Assembly (NCBI GenBank): GCA_029962745.1
Contig: CM057154.1
Coordinates: 644,954-708,953, forward strand
Source: Echinometra lucunter
Lineage: Eukaryota; Echinodermata; Echinoidea; Camarodonta; Echinometridae
Direction: 5' to 3'
Length of the DNA stretch: 64,000 bases
The position numbers and the translations under genes are program-made. Shown piece by piece: positions 1-12,433 of this stretch. Position 1 is the first letter of the stretch. Every line of letters begins with the position of its first letter. The notes under the pieces were generated by a model that was given only the letters and a program-made list of their open reading frames with translations, was not told the DNA's origin and searched no databases.

Positions 1-383
1 GTGGCTTCTCTCTGAATTTCCTTAGTATGAATACAAATACATTTTGACAGGTGTTACTCAAAAAATAAAGCTCTCATTGATCAGAATAGAGCATGCTGGG
101 AGCAAAAAGGGGACAAAATCAGTAGTTTAGGACTGAGAGGGCGCTATTTTAAAATCCCATACAAGGGTGCCAGTTCGCTGTGGCTTTAAGGCACGATCCA
201 GGAATACATCATCCTGCTGCAATATGTGAAGAAGAGCATACTCTCTCATATTTTCATAAACCTCCAAAAGCTTTTGGCTGGAATTCACAGAGATGGTTTA
301 GATTTAGACCATGGTTTATGCGATTTCATGGTATAAGTGTGCTTGATTTACTGTGTACACTTAGAAAGGTCCAATAATGAATG

Positions 384-541
384 TCCACGTTTGGCATAGG
401 GTGCTAAATTCATGCTTGTTGCTGTGGTTTAGTTCACGGTTTATTCAGAATGATTTAAGTAAACCATAAGATAAATTTGAATAAACCGTGGTCTAAACCA
501 TACCAACAAATATGAATTTCGCGCCCTATGCCAAACGTGGG
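384..541. repeat. Palindromic foldback element
   Basis: Two imperfect inverted arms of about 70 bp, beginning CCACGTTTGGCATAGGG and ending CCCTATGCCAAACGTGG, separated by only a few bases. This is the usual look of a short non-autonomous DNA transposon (MITE). No coding capacity. Confidence 0.7.
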
Positions 542-2150
542 TTAAACAACAAGTCTGGAGCACTGTAAGAGTTCCGTCTCCGTGTCTACTCCCCCCTGCT
601 AATATGGGAGAGGAGTTATATAATCATACTAAAATAAGTTTAGTTTGTATTTACTGAAAATGTCATAAAAATATTTTGCTCTATGAGGTTTCTCAGAAAG
701 TCAGAGCACAACCATATTTTCTGCTTAGCCAATGCTTAACAAATTTCGTTGTAAAATATTATTTGTACTTCTTCTATTTCATATTATTTAAAGACAAAAA
801 TTATATTCTGTTTTATCAATTTATAATCATATTATTTCTTGCAAGCTATCCAATTGGTCAATGTATGGTGCAACTGTAGTTTAGTGTCGAATGGTGCTAT
901 GTTCTGTTATATGTGTTTATATTTTCCAGAGCTAAGGCCAAGCTTAATATTAGAAATGGCATTCTCTTACCAAAACCATAATTATTCTTTTTTTGTTGTT
1001 GTTGCAAAATTGTGGTATGATCATGATATACTTTAGCTTTTAAAAGGACAATGAGTACTGGCATGGGTAATGTTTAATGCTCTTAGCACTCCTGGGTGGC
1101 TGTTATCTTAAAGTTTGTTTTTATTGGCTCTCTTCAGATGTTGTGCTCAATTTTATTTTATGCATGATATATAATTTTCATGTAATATTAAATCTTGACT
1201 ACCAGTATGCTAGTTGCCAACTACCTGGTAATTACATGTGCACATGTACATCCGTTAGGCCTTGTTAACATATGCCCCACCACCTCCTTGGATTACCTTG
1301 GCATATGTAAACGGACCTTATGAGTCTTTCCACTAATATGGAGTAGGGTTTCATTTATGCATGGTTAACTTGTGTTTAAATGGAGACAGAAAAACATTTC
1401 AATAAGTTGACACAGTAATTTCAAAGTTCAAAGTCCATTTATTTCACTCAATAATTAAAAATATGTAACATTTATAATAATGACATTCATAGATACAAGA
1501 AAAGACATTCAAAGGAACATAATTATATACAAAGGAAACATCATAAGAGTGAAAAGGAAGAGCAAAAATGAATGGGATCTTTATACCAGTGCCCAACCCT
1601 GGTATAATTTCATGAATATAAGAGGCTGTTGGATGCATAAAAATTAAACAATACAACAAAAGAAGAAGAAAAAAGTGGGAAAGGAAACACAATTTTCAAA
1701 CTAGAGAGCCTGGTGACTTATGTGTTATTTCATGTGTCAAATGTGTTGAACTGGTGTTCTAGATGTTCATTGTTCTTATTGTGCATGATGCATGTGACTA
1801 TGAGTACATGTATACAGTACATGTGCAGATTTTATTTATTCACGCTTTTATTGCACGCTTACACAAATAACGTCATCTCAGAGATTTATATATGGAACTG
1901 TGCAATGCTTTTGGGATGTGTGAAGGGAATAAAAGATTTCAAGATGAGATATTCATGATGAATAGCAAGTAATATATTTTTTTCTTGCCAATCATTTCAT
2001 TCAATTTTATCTCTCTTTGATTCCAGTTTAATTTGTGTGTGTGTTGATATAACAGGGAATGTAGAAAACTGGTCCCTCAATTCATTACTTTTGTATACTT
2101 AATAATCCTTTGGGTACTTAATCCACCAGTTAAAGTGATTACACAATGGT
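542..2150. other. Non-coding stretch, nothing recognised
   Basis: AT-rich sequence with short open frames only, none with family motifs, splice context or codon bias. I see no repeat structure that I can define. Confidence 0.5.
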
Positions 2151-2154
2151 AATT

Positions 2155-2640
2155 TTTTTTTTATATATGATCGAGAATAGAATCATAAGAAGAATAACAT
2201 GAAAGATATGATGTTTTTCAATCGAAATCAATTCATTTTGGCTAATTTTCTCATAAAAAGTCAAGAGCTGACCAAAAATATGTATGAGGTATGAGGTATG
2301 ACGTCAAAGTGGGTACCCAGCTTCGCGCATTGCAGTTGTGCTGCGCGCTAGACTGTACAATATGTATTATACCTTGCGCGCATTTTGCTAGAAGTGCGCG
2401 ACAAGGTACCCACTTTGAGGTCATTTTGACGTCAAAGTGGGTACCCAGTTGAAACTGGGTCACAGCTGAGGGGTCAAAAATATCCTGAAATCTTACCACA
2501 TTTGGGGGTTTCCTTGGCAACACGACTTTTTAAAAAACTTTAGGGAGATGATTTTCTGCTAATAAAATCATGCTCTTTTAAATGAACTAACATTGTTTCA
2601 GCATTGGGTACCCCCTTTAAGAAAAAAAAAAAATTGGTGT
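2155..2640 (-). repeat. Dispersed repeat, copy 1 (inverted relative to copy at 55 kb)
   Basis: Matches the reverse complement of about 55000-55460. Shared blocks include a GCATTGGGTACCC-like end, AGAAAATCA-type and TTTAAATGAA-like blocks, paired TGACGTCA...GGGTACC segments and an ATCGAAATCAATTCATTTTGG-like block. Within it TGACGTCAAAGTGGGTACC occurs twice around a GC-rich segment. A non-autonomous transposable element is the simplest reading. Confidence 0.6.
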
Positions 2641-4910
2641 GTGTTTTATTAGTCCTTGCCTCACTGACTCTGATCGAATCCAAGTTCGAACCTGAGTCCT
2701 TTCGGATGGTGACGGTAAAGGGTGGCCCCAGACGTAAATAATCATATCTGATTGACACATATCTGTAAAATCCAATTATGCACACAGAGTATACTTGTAT
2801 ATCATTCATGTACATGAACAGAATGATCAAAAGTTGCTCCAAAATTTTAGTCAGTATTTGTCGATATTTCGAATTGCAATTCTTGACTGTACCAAAAGGA
2901 CAAAATGGATATATGTTCATACTGGTTAACATATACATGAGCAATTGCTTAAGTATACAAAGTGATATATTTTTGCTGCATTATGGTACATTTTTTTACA
3001 CATTTTTATTCAAGATCCTTAATATTTTGTCAATACCAGTGTATTGGCGAAAAAGAAATATTAATACTGTTTGAAGGTGGGAAAAACTGATTCTTATGAT
3101 CCTAGTCCCTTCAGAATGATTTCATGAAATATACATTTTACATTTATGTTGTCAACACAGATTTAAAATAATAACCCACATGAGTTTACCACATAAAAGC
3201 AGTTGCATCATTATTTAGAGGCTCTGACTCTGAGAGATTTTTCAGTCATCTCTGTACTGTTTGTAATCACTCATAATACGGAGCATGATTTTTAAGTATC
3301 CATACAGTGTACATTACTGTAAGATGTGGAGTTATCAATGTGAGAAATATTCTAACAGTAAAACTTGATAAAATATGAGAGGACAACAACTCTACGTGTA
3401 TTTATGTCACATTCCTCCTCAAAAATCTGAATTCTGATTTGAAAAAAGAATGCCATCTTCAGATGTGTGTGTCTTATGTTAGGTGTATTATATTGTTATC
3501 TCTGTACAGAAAAAGAAGCATTGTGTATTTCATTTGCAATATAATCTGCACATTAATTTAATATACTGTTTATATAATTCCATGTATAGCCAAAGTGCAC
3601 CTCTATTGAGTATATTTTGTAACATGATTGTTTACATACATGTATGTGTTATCATGTGTTATGGTATCATTTACTTTCCTGATAAGTTTATGTGGTGAGG
3701 CTGTATTTTGGAAACATTTCCTTGTATTTTCTTAGTAATTCTTTGACAAGTTATACATGTATTTGCTTGATGGAGCATCCAGCAACTTTTCTAAGACGAC
3801 AGACAGTATGGGTGATTTTTTTTCCAAAAAACCTTTTCTTTGCAGGTGAATTGAAGGGCAATTCAAAAGGGGAATGGGGGGGGGCTATAATTGTATTTGG
3901 CATGGAAATTGAAATAGCATGAAAAAGCAAGAAGCCTCAACTTAGGAAAAATATTGTGGGAGAGGGTGGTTTTGCCCATTTTGCCATGGAAAATTACTGT
4001 AAGTTCAAGAACACCCTCTTTCAGAAGCTAGTTCCTTTTTCTTCTTCTTGATACATATGAAACAATTGTCCTTTCTAGTACAGGGGATTAAAAAATAAAT
4101 CTAGTGGATTTAGTTGGTCAAGTATAACATCTTTGTACATCCAGAAGCTGAAAAGACCCAAACAAATTTGTATCATGATCATACATGTAGCTTATGAAAG
4201 TATGAGGCTAGAGCAAATTCATCATTTTTGTCATTATTGTTTGCATGCCCCCCCCCCCCTCCACCTTGGCAGCGATCCTTGCTGTCAAAAACATTTCATT
4301 TATGTTTATATGTGTATCCTTAAAGTGAGCCAGTCACCTAAAAAAAAGGGATTTATGTTTATACAGCTAGTACATTTGAAGTAGCCTCCAAAGACTTTAT
4401 CCATCGTTCAAGGGGTAAACTGTTAAAGTAGTTTGAATAAAGGGTAACATGAGATCTCATATGGAACACAATGGCTGTTTGATTTTGTAAATGCCTTAAT
4501 TCGTGCCCTCGCTTACATGTATGTCGACTAGATTCTCTGATTTGTCCTCTTCTGGCTAATTGAGAGTATAATTGTACTCGCAATATCTCTCTATAGAAGT
4601 AATATTTTAAGCTCATATTTTGCATGTAATATAGTGACATCGAATCCCGTGGATTCATTGTCACTATACTACACAGTACATTCAGAATATGTCACTATAC
4701 TTCATTCAAAACAGAGCAAAATATGTTTTGGTGATTGGTACACATATATAATGAATTAAAGTCATTAAATTTATACCGCATTCACACTGCCAGACCCACC
4801 CCAAGCCTACCAATGACAGACAAAATCTTACTTTCTGTTTTTATGTTCATGGTCTATCTGGTATTATTACCTATACAAGGCATTTTAGCTGCAAAATAAA
4901 AAGGCGTATT
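2641..4910. other. Non-coding stretch, nothing recognised
   Basis: AT-rich, with scattered homopolymers (C-run near 4250, G-run near 3885). Open frames are short and have no domain signature. Confidence 0.5.
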
Positions 4911-4917
4911 TCGCACG

Positions 4918-5340
4918 CTACTCCGAATCCATATTACCAGAGAGGGCAACATTTGGCATATTGCCCTCTTCCGGGTTTTCCCCGTGGAACACTGTACTAA
5001 ACAAGAGGGCAACATTTTGCCATATTCCACCCTTTCTTGTCAGTGCGCAAATACAAAGATACGCAGTAGATGCATTACATATGATGCACAGATACATAGA
5101 TGACATCATTAAAAAGGTATGAGCCGTATGCTTACCTGTGTGATTGAAATCAAAGATCTCTTAAAGCGCATAGAGTGCGGGTAGAAAGATGATTTATATT
5201 TTGATTTTACATCATTTTCCTGTGGGGTATAGATAACAATAATAATATTGACTGCATTGAATGAGATACAATCTATATTGCCCTCTCTGAATCCAATATT
5301 GCCCTCGCCAATATTTGATTCAGATCAGGCAATGTAGGTT
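4918..5340. repeat. Possible foldback repeat with ATTGCCCTCT ends
   Basis: The left part carries CCGAATCCATATTACCAGAGAGGGCAA and the right part carries TTGCCCTCTCTGAATCCAATATTGCCCTC in opposite orientation. The arms are short and degenerate, so this is tentative. Confidence 0.35.
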
Positions 5341-5344
5341 TATG

Positions 5345-5930
5345 TATCATTCAATGCCAGTCCATATATAATTGTTGGCCTTTTAACCTGTTAAACTTCT
5401 GAATTCTCTGGTTCCCATAGATTTTATACAAGGAATGCCTGTACATGTCTTGTAAGCCCTACAGCTGTGAAGATTTCCATGAAATACAAGGGAAAAAAAG
5501 TATATGTGCATTACATTTCATTTAATGACTTCATGATGTAAAATATGTATAAAGAAATTTAAAGCAGCAATACGTTTCTGATTAATTTGTTGAAATTTGT
5601 AAAATGCAGTTTTTAATGACAATTTGCATAAATTTGATTTCATATTTGTATGACATGAAGGAAAGTGTACATTAAAGATATAAGGATATTATGAACAATA
5701 AATCAGTTTATAGTATTTATTTGGTTATCTTGTCTTTGACTATTGTCTGTATTTTGTTTCTCACTCAGAGTGTTCTTTAATGAATATATCACTCACTCAT
5801 TCTCTTTCAATTACATGTACTCTCATTAAGAGGCCATTTTCATAATGCATTCAAGTTTACTGCATTGCGATCTGTCACATGCCTAGCTACAAACTACATT
5901 TATTATTCATGTTCACCTGTTGCATGTTAT
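5345..5930. other. Non-coding stretch, nothing recognised
   Basis: AT-rich sequence without motifs, open frames of note or visible repeats. Confidence 0.45.
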
Positions 5931-6164
5931 TATATTTCAGTGGAATGCTGGATGTATACATGATGTGTTGCTAGGTGTGACAAGCCAAAAAAATTTTGCC
6001 TGAACTGACAGGAACTAATGTATGCAGTTTGAATTCTTTCTAATAAAGTAAAATTACTTGCAACAGGTGAACGGAATTCCTTGTTTGCTGGTAAATGTAT
6101 GTTGATTTGAATATATTGTGAAAAAGGCCTGTTGATATTCATGAACTTCTCTCAATATTCTCTT

Positions 6165-6222
6165 TCTTGCTCTCTCTATCTCTCTCTCTCTCTCTTTCTC
6201 TCTTTCTTTCTCCCTCTTTTTA
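6165..6222 (+). repeat. CT microsatellite
   Basis: Near-perfect CTCTCTCTCT run in a TCTTTCTCTCC context. Confidence 0.9.
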
Positions 6223-6496
6223 CAGCATTGTTATTTGTCACATGCCTAATTAATTACAAACTATTCACCTGTTACGTATTATTGTATTCCAATGGTCAGA
6301 ATGCAGATTACATACATGCATGAGGTGTTGTTAAGTCCAGTATACGAAAATGTTTTCCTGACCTAGCAACAGCTGCTGTATTCCATTTCCATTCTATTGA
6401 AATAAAGTACTCCAACAGGAGAATGTAATGCTTGTTGCTAGGTAACTGAATAAATTTGAATTCATTTTTAATAGGGCCTGCAGGTATACATGTATT

Positions 6497-7096
6497 CCCC
6501 CTCCTCTCTCTCTCTCTCCTTTCTCTCTTATCTCCTCTCTTCTTTCTCTTTTCTCTTTCTCCTCACTCCTCCACTCTCTCTACTCTTTCTATCTCTCCTC
6601 CCCTTCCTCTACTCTTACTTTCCGTCTCTCCTCCCCTATCTCTTTCTTTACTCCCCTCCCTCTACTCTTTCTATCTCTCCTCCCTCTTTCTCTCTTTCAT
6701 CCCCTGTCTCTACTCTTACTTTCTGTGTCTCCTCCCCTCTCTCCTTTCTCTTTCCTCCACTCTACTCTATCTCTCCTCCCCTCTCTTTTTCCTCCACTCT
6801 CTCTACTCTTACTTTCTATCTCTCCTCCCCTCTATCCTTTCTTTTTCTCCTCTTCCTCTCTCCTTTCTCTTTTCTCTCCTTCCTCTCCCTCTCTTTTTCT
6901 CCTTTCTCTTGTTCCTCTCCCTCTCATCTTTTTCCTCAATCCTTCCCTCTCCTCTCCCATCTCTCCTCTCCTTTCTCTTCTTTCTATCTCACCCTCTCTT
7001 CCTTTCTTCTCCCATCTCTCCCCTCTCTCCTTTATCTCTTCTGTCTGCCTCTCTCCTCCCTCTCTTTCTGTCTCTCCTCTCTCTTTTTGTCTCTCT
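6497..7096 (+). repeat. 600-bp polypyrimidine (CTCTCC/CTTT) tract
   Basis: Almost uninterrupted C/T on the plus strand, with a recurring phrase of CTCTACTCTTACTTTCTATCTCTCCTCCCC type. It keeps all three plus frames open, giving Ser/Leu/Pro-only translations that are not genes. Mirror symmetry could support triplex (H-DNA) structure; that is inference. Confidence 0.9.
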
Positions 7097-7365
7097 AAAT
7101 AGATATGTTAACTAATTTTATGCATATTTGTCGAACAAAAGTTTCCCTTGGCAACCAAGAAGCTTACCAGAGGCGTGCTGGACCTAGCAACAACTAATGT
7201 TGCAACCCGGATTCCATCTATTCAGATACCTTTGTGCATAACAGGTACACTGAATATTTGGTAAGCAAGGGTTCTGGAGAGAAACATGCATAAATTTGAA
7301 TACATTGGTAAACCGGTCTATTATCTAAATTCTCTCAAACAAATCTTGATCCACTTACCCCTCTC

Positions 7366-7636
7366 ACACTATGAACATGGCGGACAAAGAAAGCGGACAA
7401 AATAAACAACCTCTCATTCTACCCTTCACAATGGTTCTGGTAGTGAAAAGAACATCCCTTCACAGCCATTATGTTTAATCATGTAGTTCCAGGTGAATAT
7501 GCACGTGACACCTGTTCCACATATTTTATACAATAGCAGTGAAGGAATGTTCTTTTGACTACCAGAACCATTGTGAAGGGTAGAATGAGGGGTTGTTTAT
7601 TTTGTCCGCTTTCTTTGTCCGTCATGTTCATAGTGT
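7366..7636. repeat. Hairpin element, two 100-bp inverted arms
   Basis: The arm at 7366-7465 (starting ACACTATGAACATGGCGGAC) is the near-exact reverse complement of 7537-7636, with about 70 bp between. It sits between two of the ~200-bp units described at 5935-7860. Typical of a foldback/MITE insertion. Confidence 0.85.
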
Positions 7637-7869
7637 CAACAGACCTGTTCACTAATTCATGCTTACTTGTTACACAAAGGTTTCTCTTGACAACTAAGAA
7701 GCTTGGCCAACATTGCAACAATTAATGTATGCAAAGTGAATGCCATCTACTGAGATGTCATTGTGCAAAACGGGTGAACTGATCAGGGAGTAACCATTGG
7801 TTCTCAGGAGAAAAACATGCATAAATTGAAATACATTAGTAAACGGGCCTCTGAAAAAATCGTACAATA

Positions 7870-8500
7870 ATTGAATGAGATAATGTCTGCATACAAAAAA
7901 ATATTCTTTAATCAACACTTAACATTTCAGATACATAATTTGTACAAACATGATTTTAAAATATCATTTGAATATCCACCTACCTAGGTATGTCTAATAA
8001 TTTTTCTAAATAAATCATATTTTCAAATAAATGTGTTGTTAAACTAAAATAAATTACATGTACTCTAGTTACATTTTGAAATTCATGCCAAGATCTCGTA
8101 CATGAATAAACACTTTCATTGTTGGAAATTGATACGCTATCAAGACTATTTTGCCTGTAGCCCTAAATCTTTGATGGAAACTGAACAAAAACTAGGATAA
8201 AAATAAACATTTATTGCTATACAAAAATACATTTCATACACCTGTGGAATTGAATTGCTTACTTTAATTATTTCAGTACTAGTTAGGAAGACTTCATGAG
8301 GACTAGTACATCACACACTAAGAACACATTAAATAACCTGAATTCTTACAAAATGGTAACCCTGGGCTCCACACTAGTTACCTCTTAGGGGCAGGAAGTC
8401 CAGAATGAAAATTCTGGGCTCTATGTAATTTGTGTTAAAATTGTTTCTATTTGGGGGTCTGGACTTAATTTTTTTTGGGCCAACACTGTATGCTGCCCTA
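7870..8500. other. Non-coding stretch, nothing recognised
   Basis: AT-rich sequence; no gene, splice pattern or repeat that I can define. Confidence 0.45.
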
Positions 8501-9256
8501 TTTTGACAAAATGAAGCAAGCGACATATCAACCAAATTGAATTACCTGCTATTGATATTATCATATTTTACCTAGTGTGCTCTTCTTCTGGGCCAAATTT
8601 TATAAATGAACACTCATCCTGCTAGTGACATATCAATCAAATTGAGTTACCTGGTATTGATATTATCATATTTTACCTAGTGTGCTCTTCTTCTGGGCCA
8701 AATTTTATAAATGAACACTCATCCTGCTAGTGACATATCAATCAAATTGAGTTACCTGGTATTCATATTATCATATTTTACCTAGTGTGCTCTTCTTCTG
8801 GGCCAAATTTTATAAATGAACACTCATCCTGCTAGTGACATATCAATCAAATTGAGTTACCTGGTATTCATATTATCATATTTTACCGAGTGTGCTCTTC
8901 TTCTGGGCCAAATTTTATAAATGAACACTCATCCTGCTAGTGACATATCAATCAAATTGAGTTACCTGGTATTCATATTATCATATTTTACCGAGTGTGC
9001 TCTTCTTCTGGGCCAAATTTTATAAATGAACACTCATCCTGCTAGTGACATATCAATCAAATTGAGTTACCTGGTATTCATATTATCATATTTTACCGAG
9101 TGTGCTCTTCTTCTGGGCCAAATTTTATAAATGAACACTCATCCTGCTAAGAGAAATGGTAGACAAGTCATCATGGTATTGTGTAAATGACAGATACATT
9201 TTGCTCTTTTACAGGAAATGTCACTTACTTCATTTTGTCAAAGTAGGGCAATACGT
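8500..9256. repeat. Terminal-inverted element with a six-copy 105-bp tandem core
   Basis: Six head-to-tail copies of a 105-bp unit begin at 8522, 8627, 8732, 8837, 8942 and 9047 (each starting GACATATCAA) and end near 9150. Copies 2-6 are almost identical; copy 1 is slightly diverged. The array is enclosed by inverted segments: GCCCTATTTTGACAAAATGA at about 8503 and its reverse complement TCATTTTGTCAAAGTAGGGC at about 9230-9250. No ORF runs through the array. Confidence 0.85.
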
Positions 9257-9435
9257 GTCCCAGGCACCTGTTCAATGTCGAGCCGGCATAACCCTACGGA
9301 TCTGTACAGGTATATAAATTTCTCATCTTCACGATGTCAAAGATTTCACCCGAGAATCCTGGTGCTGTAATTTATGCTTCTCATTGTTCACCCTTTCTTG
9401 ATCAAAATACTTGCGTGTTGGTTGGCAAATAATCT

Positions 9436-9472
9436 ATATATATATATATACATGTATATATATATAATTCAC
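9436..9472. repeat. TA microsatellite
   Basis: TATATATATATATACATGTATATATATATA run. Confidence 0.9.
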
Positions 9473-9619
9473 ACAAAGTTAACATTAATATTTGAAATTC
9501 TATTACAGGATACAAAGAACAAGAAAAAGTTCTTGACAAGCACACATACAGGAACAATACAGAACAATACGGGAATCAAGAAATTTCCATTTAAGGAAAA
9601 TTCTCCATCATAGTAATTC

Positions 9620-10070
9620 ATTACATGTGATGACTGATACGTGCATGGCACACTTTTTCATTTAAATTACAAATGCTTTGATTTTTTTGAAACGCATCTC
9701 TAAAAGATTCAACAAACCAAAGCCATTATCAGTTTCCCTAATTTGCAGGTCTGAGACTTCACATACACTTGGTTTAGCATGATGTAAAGTAAAATGGCAA
9801 GTAATATTTAGTAACTAATAATATAAAGTAACAATAAACTAATAATAAGAGCTTTAATACAGTAAGGTAACTCAGTGAAATGTGGTGGCATGCAAAGGTG
9901 CATAAGGCACATTGTTGTCTGTCAGTCTTGTATTCCGGACACATCTTTTTATGTTACTCCAGTCTGCTAAGCTCACTGAGTGCAGACAGACTTTGCCATA
10001 TTTCTGAGCCACATGCACAACAGCAGCCTGCTTCAATACACTCTTGTATCTATTGCATTGATGCATTGTT
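9620..10070. other. Non-coding stretch, nothing recognised
   Basis: No coding signature. Ordinary AT-rich sequence leading into a foldback cluster. Confidence 0.4.
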
Positions 10071-10447
10071 AAAGCTCATTTAAATATCCAGCGGCAACCC
10101 CTCTCGTTTCTTTTTTTTTTTCAGTGTTCGCATATAGCGCAGTAAACCATACCACTTATCATAATGAGTAAAAAATATGTAAAAAGCAATTCTTCTGAAC
10201 ATACATTGATTATGGGGTTTTGAAATTTGAAAAAGAGTTTGGGCAAAAGTTGCAGACACAAAACTGACATCGTATCTTGTCGTAACTTCATAAGAATTTG
10301 ATTGGTCCCCAACTTTTTGCTACCATGAGGCAAAAATTATGCCTCTTGCCTCTGCTTTGGTGTTTTTGTGGGGGTTTTTTGCTGCCTCATATTCCATTCA
10401 TTTGTACACAAAAAAAATGAAGGTTTACTATTTTGAACAACCTTTAG
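10071..10447. repeat. Foldback element, AAGGCTTGTTCAGATAT family, copy A
   Basis: Diverged member. The left end reads AGCTCATTTAAATATCC plus GGCAACCCC; the right end has GGGGTTTTTTGCTGCCTCATA and then TTTTGAACAACCTTT. The interior contains GCGCAGTAAACCATACC-like and CCATGAGGCAAAAA-like segments shared with the other copies. It directly abuts copy B. Confidence 0.6.
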
Positions 10448-10662
10448 GGCTTGTTCAGATATGATGCAAAAACACCATGCAACACAAAAAAACAACAACA
10501 ACAACAAAAACACAGAGGCAAGAGGCAGTTAGTGCAAAATATGATGTCATGAGTTTGTCTACACAACTTTCAGTAACACAAGTGGCATGGTTTGCCATGC
10601 CATATCTGAACACTAAAAAAAAACCATGGGGTTTTATTGCTTCATTTCTGAACAAGCCTTTA
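10446..10662. repeat. Foldback element, AAGGCTTGTTCAGATAT family, copy B
   Basis: The left end GGGCTTGTTCAGATATGATGC and right end GCTTCATTTCTGAACAAGCC are inverted. The interior carries the family phrase ATGATGTCATGAGTTTGTCTAC, also seen in copy D. Confidence 0.75.
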
Positions 10663-10929
10663 CTTCCAATCTCTAAGCTTACAGATTTACTACTTACTAC
10701 ACTACCATCTATGAGACAGGACTTGGCTGTCTACAGTGGCTCTATGTGTGCAGTAAAATATACAGTGAAATGCTGACAAATACAATGTATACTGTAGTTA
10801 AATTCAATCTCACTGAACTGGTAGGGAAGTAATAACAAACTGAAAGTATACTGTATAGGAAGACAAATGAAATTCATACCTGCTAATTCTGTTTAACTCT
10901 CCTTAACCCATAGTAGTACAGAGCTTTCT

Positions 10930-11290
10930 TGAGGTCCAAATTAATCATCTTCAATCCTCAAATTGGCAATACAAATTATTTTTTTCCACATTTACTTGAA
11001 AAAAAGAAATATGGATATAACATAAACCAAAATGAAATATAATTGTAAAATTGAATCAGAAATTTCCAATTTGAACACAGAAATAGTGATTATATATTCT
11101 TCACTGCATTGCCAATTTAAAGAGTTTAATGATTAGTTACAATTAAACTGCTTTAATTCGAGAACACCACACCATACAGCGATGGGAATGGGCTCAAATT
11201 TGTCAATGCATTTTTCTCTTTCTGCTCATGTATGATATGTACTGCCCAACATTCTGGACCAACAGATACTGCAAAAACATCTCCTAAAGG
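10930..11290 (+). repeat. Diverged dispersed repeat (CATTGCCAATT family)
   Basis: Shares CACTGCATTGCCAATTTAAAGA- and TTTCTGCTCATGTAT-like blocks, in the same order and orientation, with 54800-54990. 12085-12320 is related, carrying GGTGTTGCCAATTTGAAGA and TGCAATTGGCAACTTTTGAAC-like segments. Old interspersed repeat of unknown class. Confidence 0.4.
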
Positions 11291-12080
11291 TGACACTGTA
11301 CCTCTATGGGTTAATGCCTGCATTACACTATACCATCTGCCTAAGATCCAAATACAGAAGAATTTGTTATAGTAACTGCTATGAACTTTTAAACATACAA
11401 ATGACCAAACTTCTGAATAATCGTACGAATACTAAAATCATAATGACAAGCTACCGAGAGCCTTTGTTGGTGGAAAAGGGAAATCAATTCCATATTGTAG
11501 TGACATCATACCATTTGAAGCCAACTTGCCATTTACTCTGACTAAAAGGCTTACAGTAAATACAAATTTTGATTTTAGTATCATCGTGATGAACTCTAAT
11601 TCAGAAAATCTTATTCATTTAATTTAATACATTTAAGGCAAAAAGCGATTTCTTCCAAAATTTGGATGCAGTAGAATGGTATAATGCACGGCAGGCTTTA
11701 CTTACTATTCATAATCAAAGGGTGAAATTCCATTAGGCCATAACACTGCACACAGATGGGATCAACATGATCAACACATCTCATACTGTCTCAAAAAGCA
11801 TGATGCATTCCATATCTTTAGTACTGTTTCAAACTAGTACATTGCTAATATACATACAGATACCTCTGACATGCATGTCAGTCCAATTATTATTCACAAA
11901 TATACAAGATATCAGTTTGTTGAAAGCTAAAAGGGCATCAATGCTGCGTTGAATGATATCAGTTAACCCATTCGTGAGAAAGAGTCCACACTGTCTGGTT
12001 TGGCTCAATTACTTTTCATGCAGAACCCTTATAAATGTACATGCATAAGCAAAAAATCACAAAAATTTTCACATACTGAG
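11291..12080. other. Non-coding stretch, nothing recognised
   Basis: No conserved coding or repeat signature. Lies 3' of RPAIN, so part of it could be transcribed 3' UTR or intron; the sequence does not decide this. Confidence 0.4.
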
Positions 12081-12084
12081 TACA

Positions 12085-12320
12085 TTTTGGTTGTAGCAGG
12101 ATTTGTTGTTTGATGCTGAAATATTTTCAAAGTCCATTAAATCAGCAACAGGATGGAAATTTCAAAATCAATGTATTCCATGCACATTGGCAACTTTTGA
12201 ACTTCTCATCATACTTTCTGTCAATTTATATTCATTTCAGATACATGACTTTGTATAAGACAAATTTAGCAATAACAGAAAACTACTGGTGTTGCCAATT
12301 TGAAGAACTCATGAAATAAG
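12085..12320. repeat. CATTGCCAATT-family repeat, second piece
   Basis: AAATTTCAAAATC, TTGGCAACTTTTGAAC, ATTTCAGATACATG and CTGGTGTTGCCAATTTGAAGA blocks match, in the opposite orientation, the blocks at 54660-54860. Confidence 0.5.
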
Positions 12321-12433
12321 GCTTCAAATAATTCTTGTCATGAATTGGTGAACTTAACTCTTTACAGGCTTTGGTCGAGCAATGGGACAAGCAGGGGACT
12401 GCCACAGTCAACTCTTAGCACACGTACAGTGTA

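Larger units (their letters stand above)
5935..7860. repeat. Four diverged ~200-bp units interrupted by other repeats
   Basis: Related blocks at about 5935-6140, 6295-6480, 7110-7320 and 7640-7858 share the order: TTGTTGCTAGG- or CTTGGCAACCAAG-like segment, CCTAGCAACA(A)CTAATG, a GGAATTCCATCTA-like segment, CAACAGGTGAAC-like segment, CATGCATAAATTTGAATACATT, and a final GGGCCT or GGTCT. They look like an old tandem duplication later split by the pyrimidine tract and by a hairpin element. Confidence 0.5.

Noticed and set aside
6456..7115. 219-codon and 202-codon open frames, Ser/Leu/Pro-only
   Set aside because: They arise because the plus strand is a pure C/T tract with no stop codons; all frames are equally open and composition is monotonous.
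8522..9150. CRISPR-like regularly spaced repeats
   Set aside because: The whole 105-bp unit repeats without unique spacers, and the sequence is eukaryotic; it is a tandem array.
9215..9312. Possible plus-strand exon (acceptor TTTTACAG, donor ACAG|GTATAT)
   Set aside because: Overlaps the inverted end of the 105-bp array element; the translation matches nothing and no partner exon is visible.
11200..11290. Candidate RPAIN terminal exon reading PECWAVHI on the minus strand
   Set aside because: Superficially like the vertebrate WAV ending, but the sequence is part of an interspersed repeat family also present at 54.9 kb.
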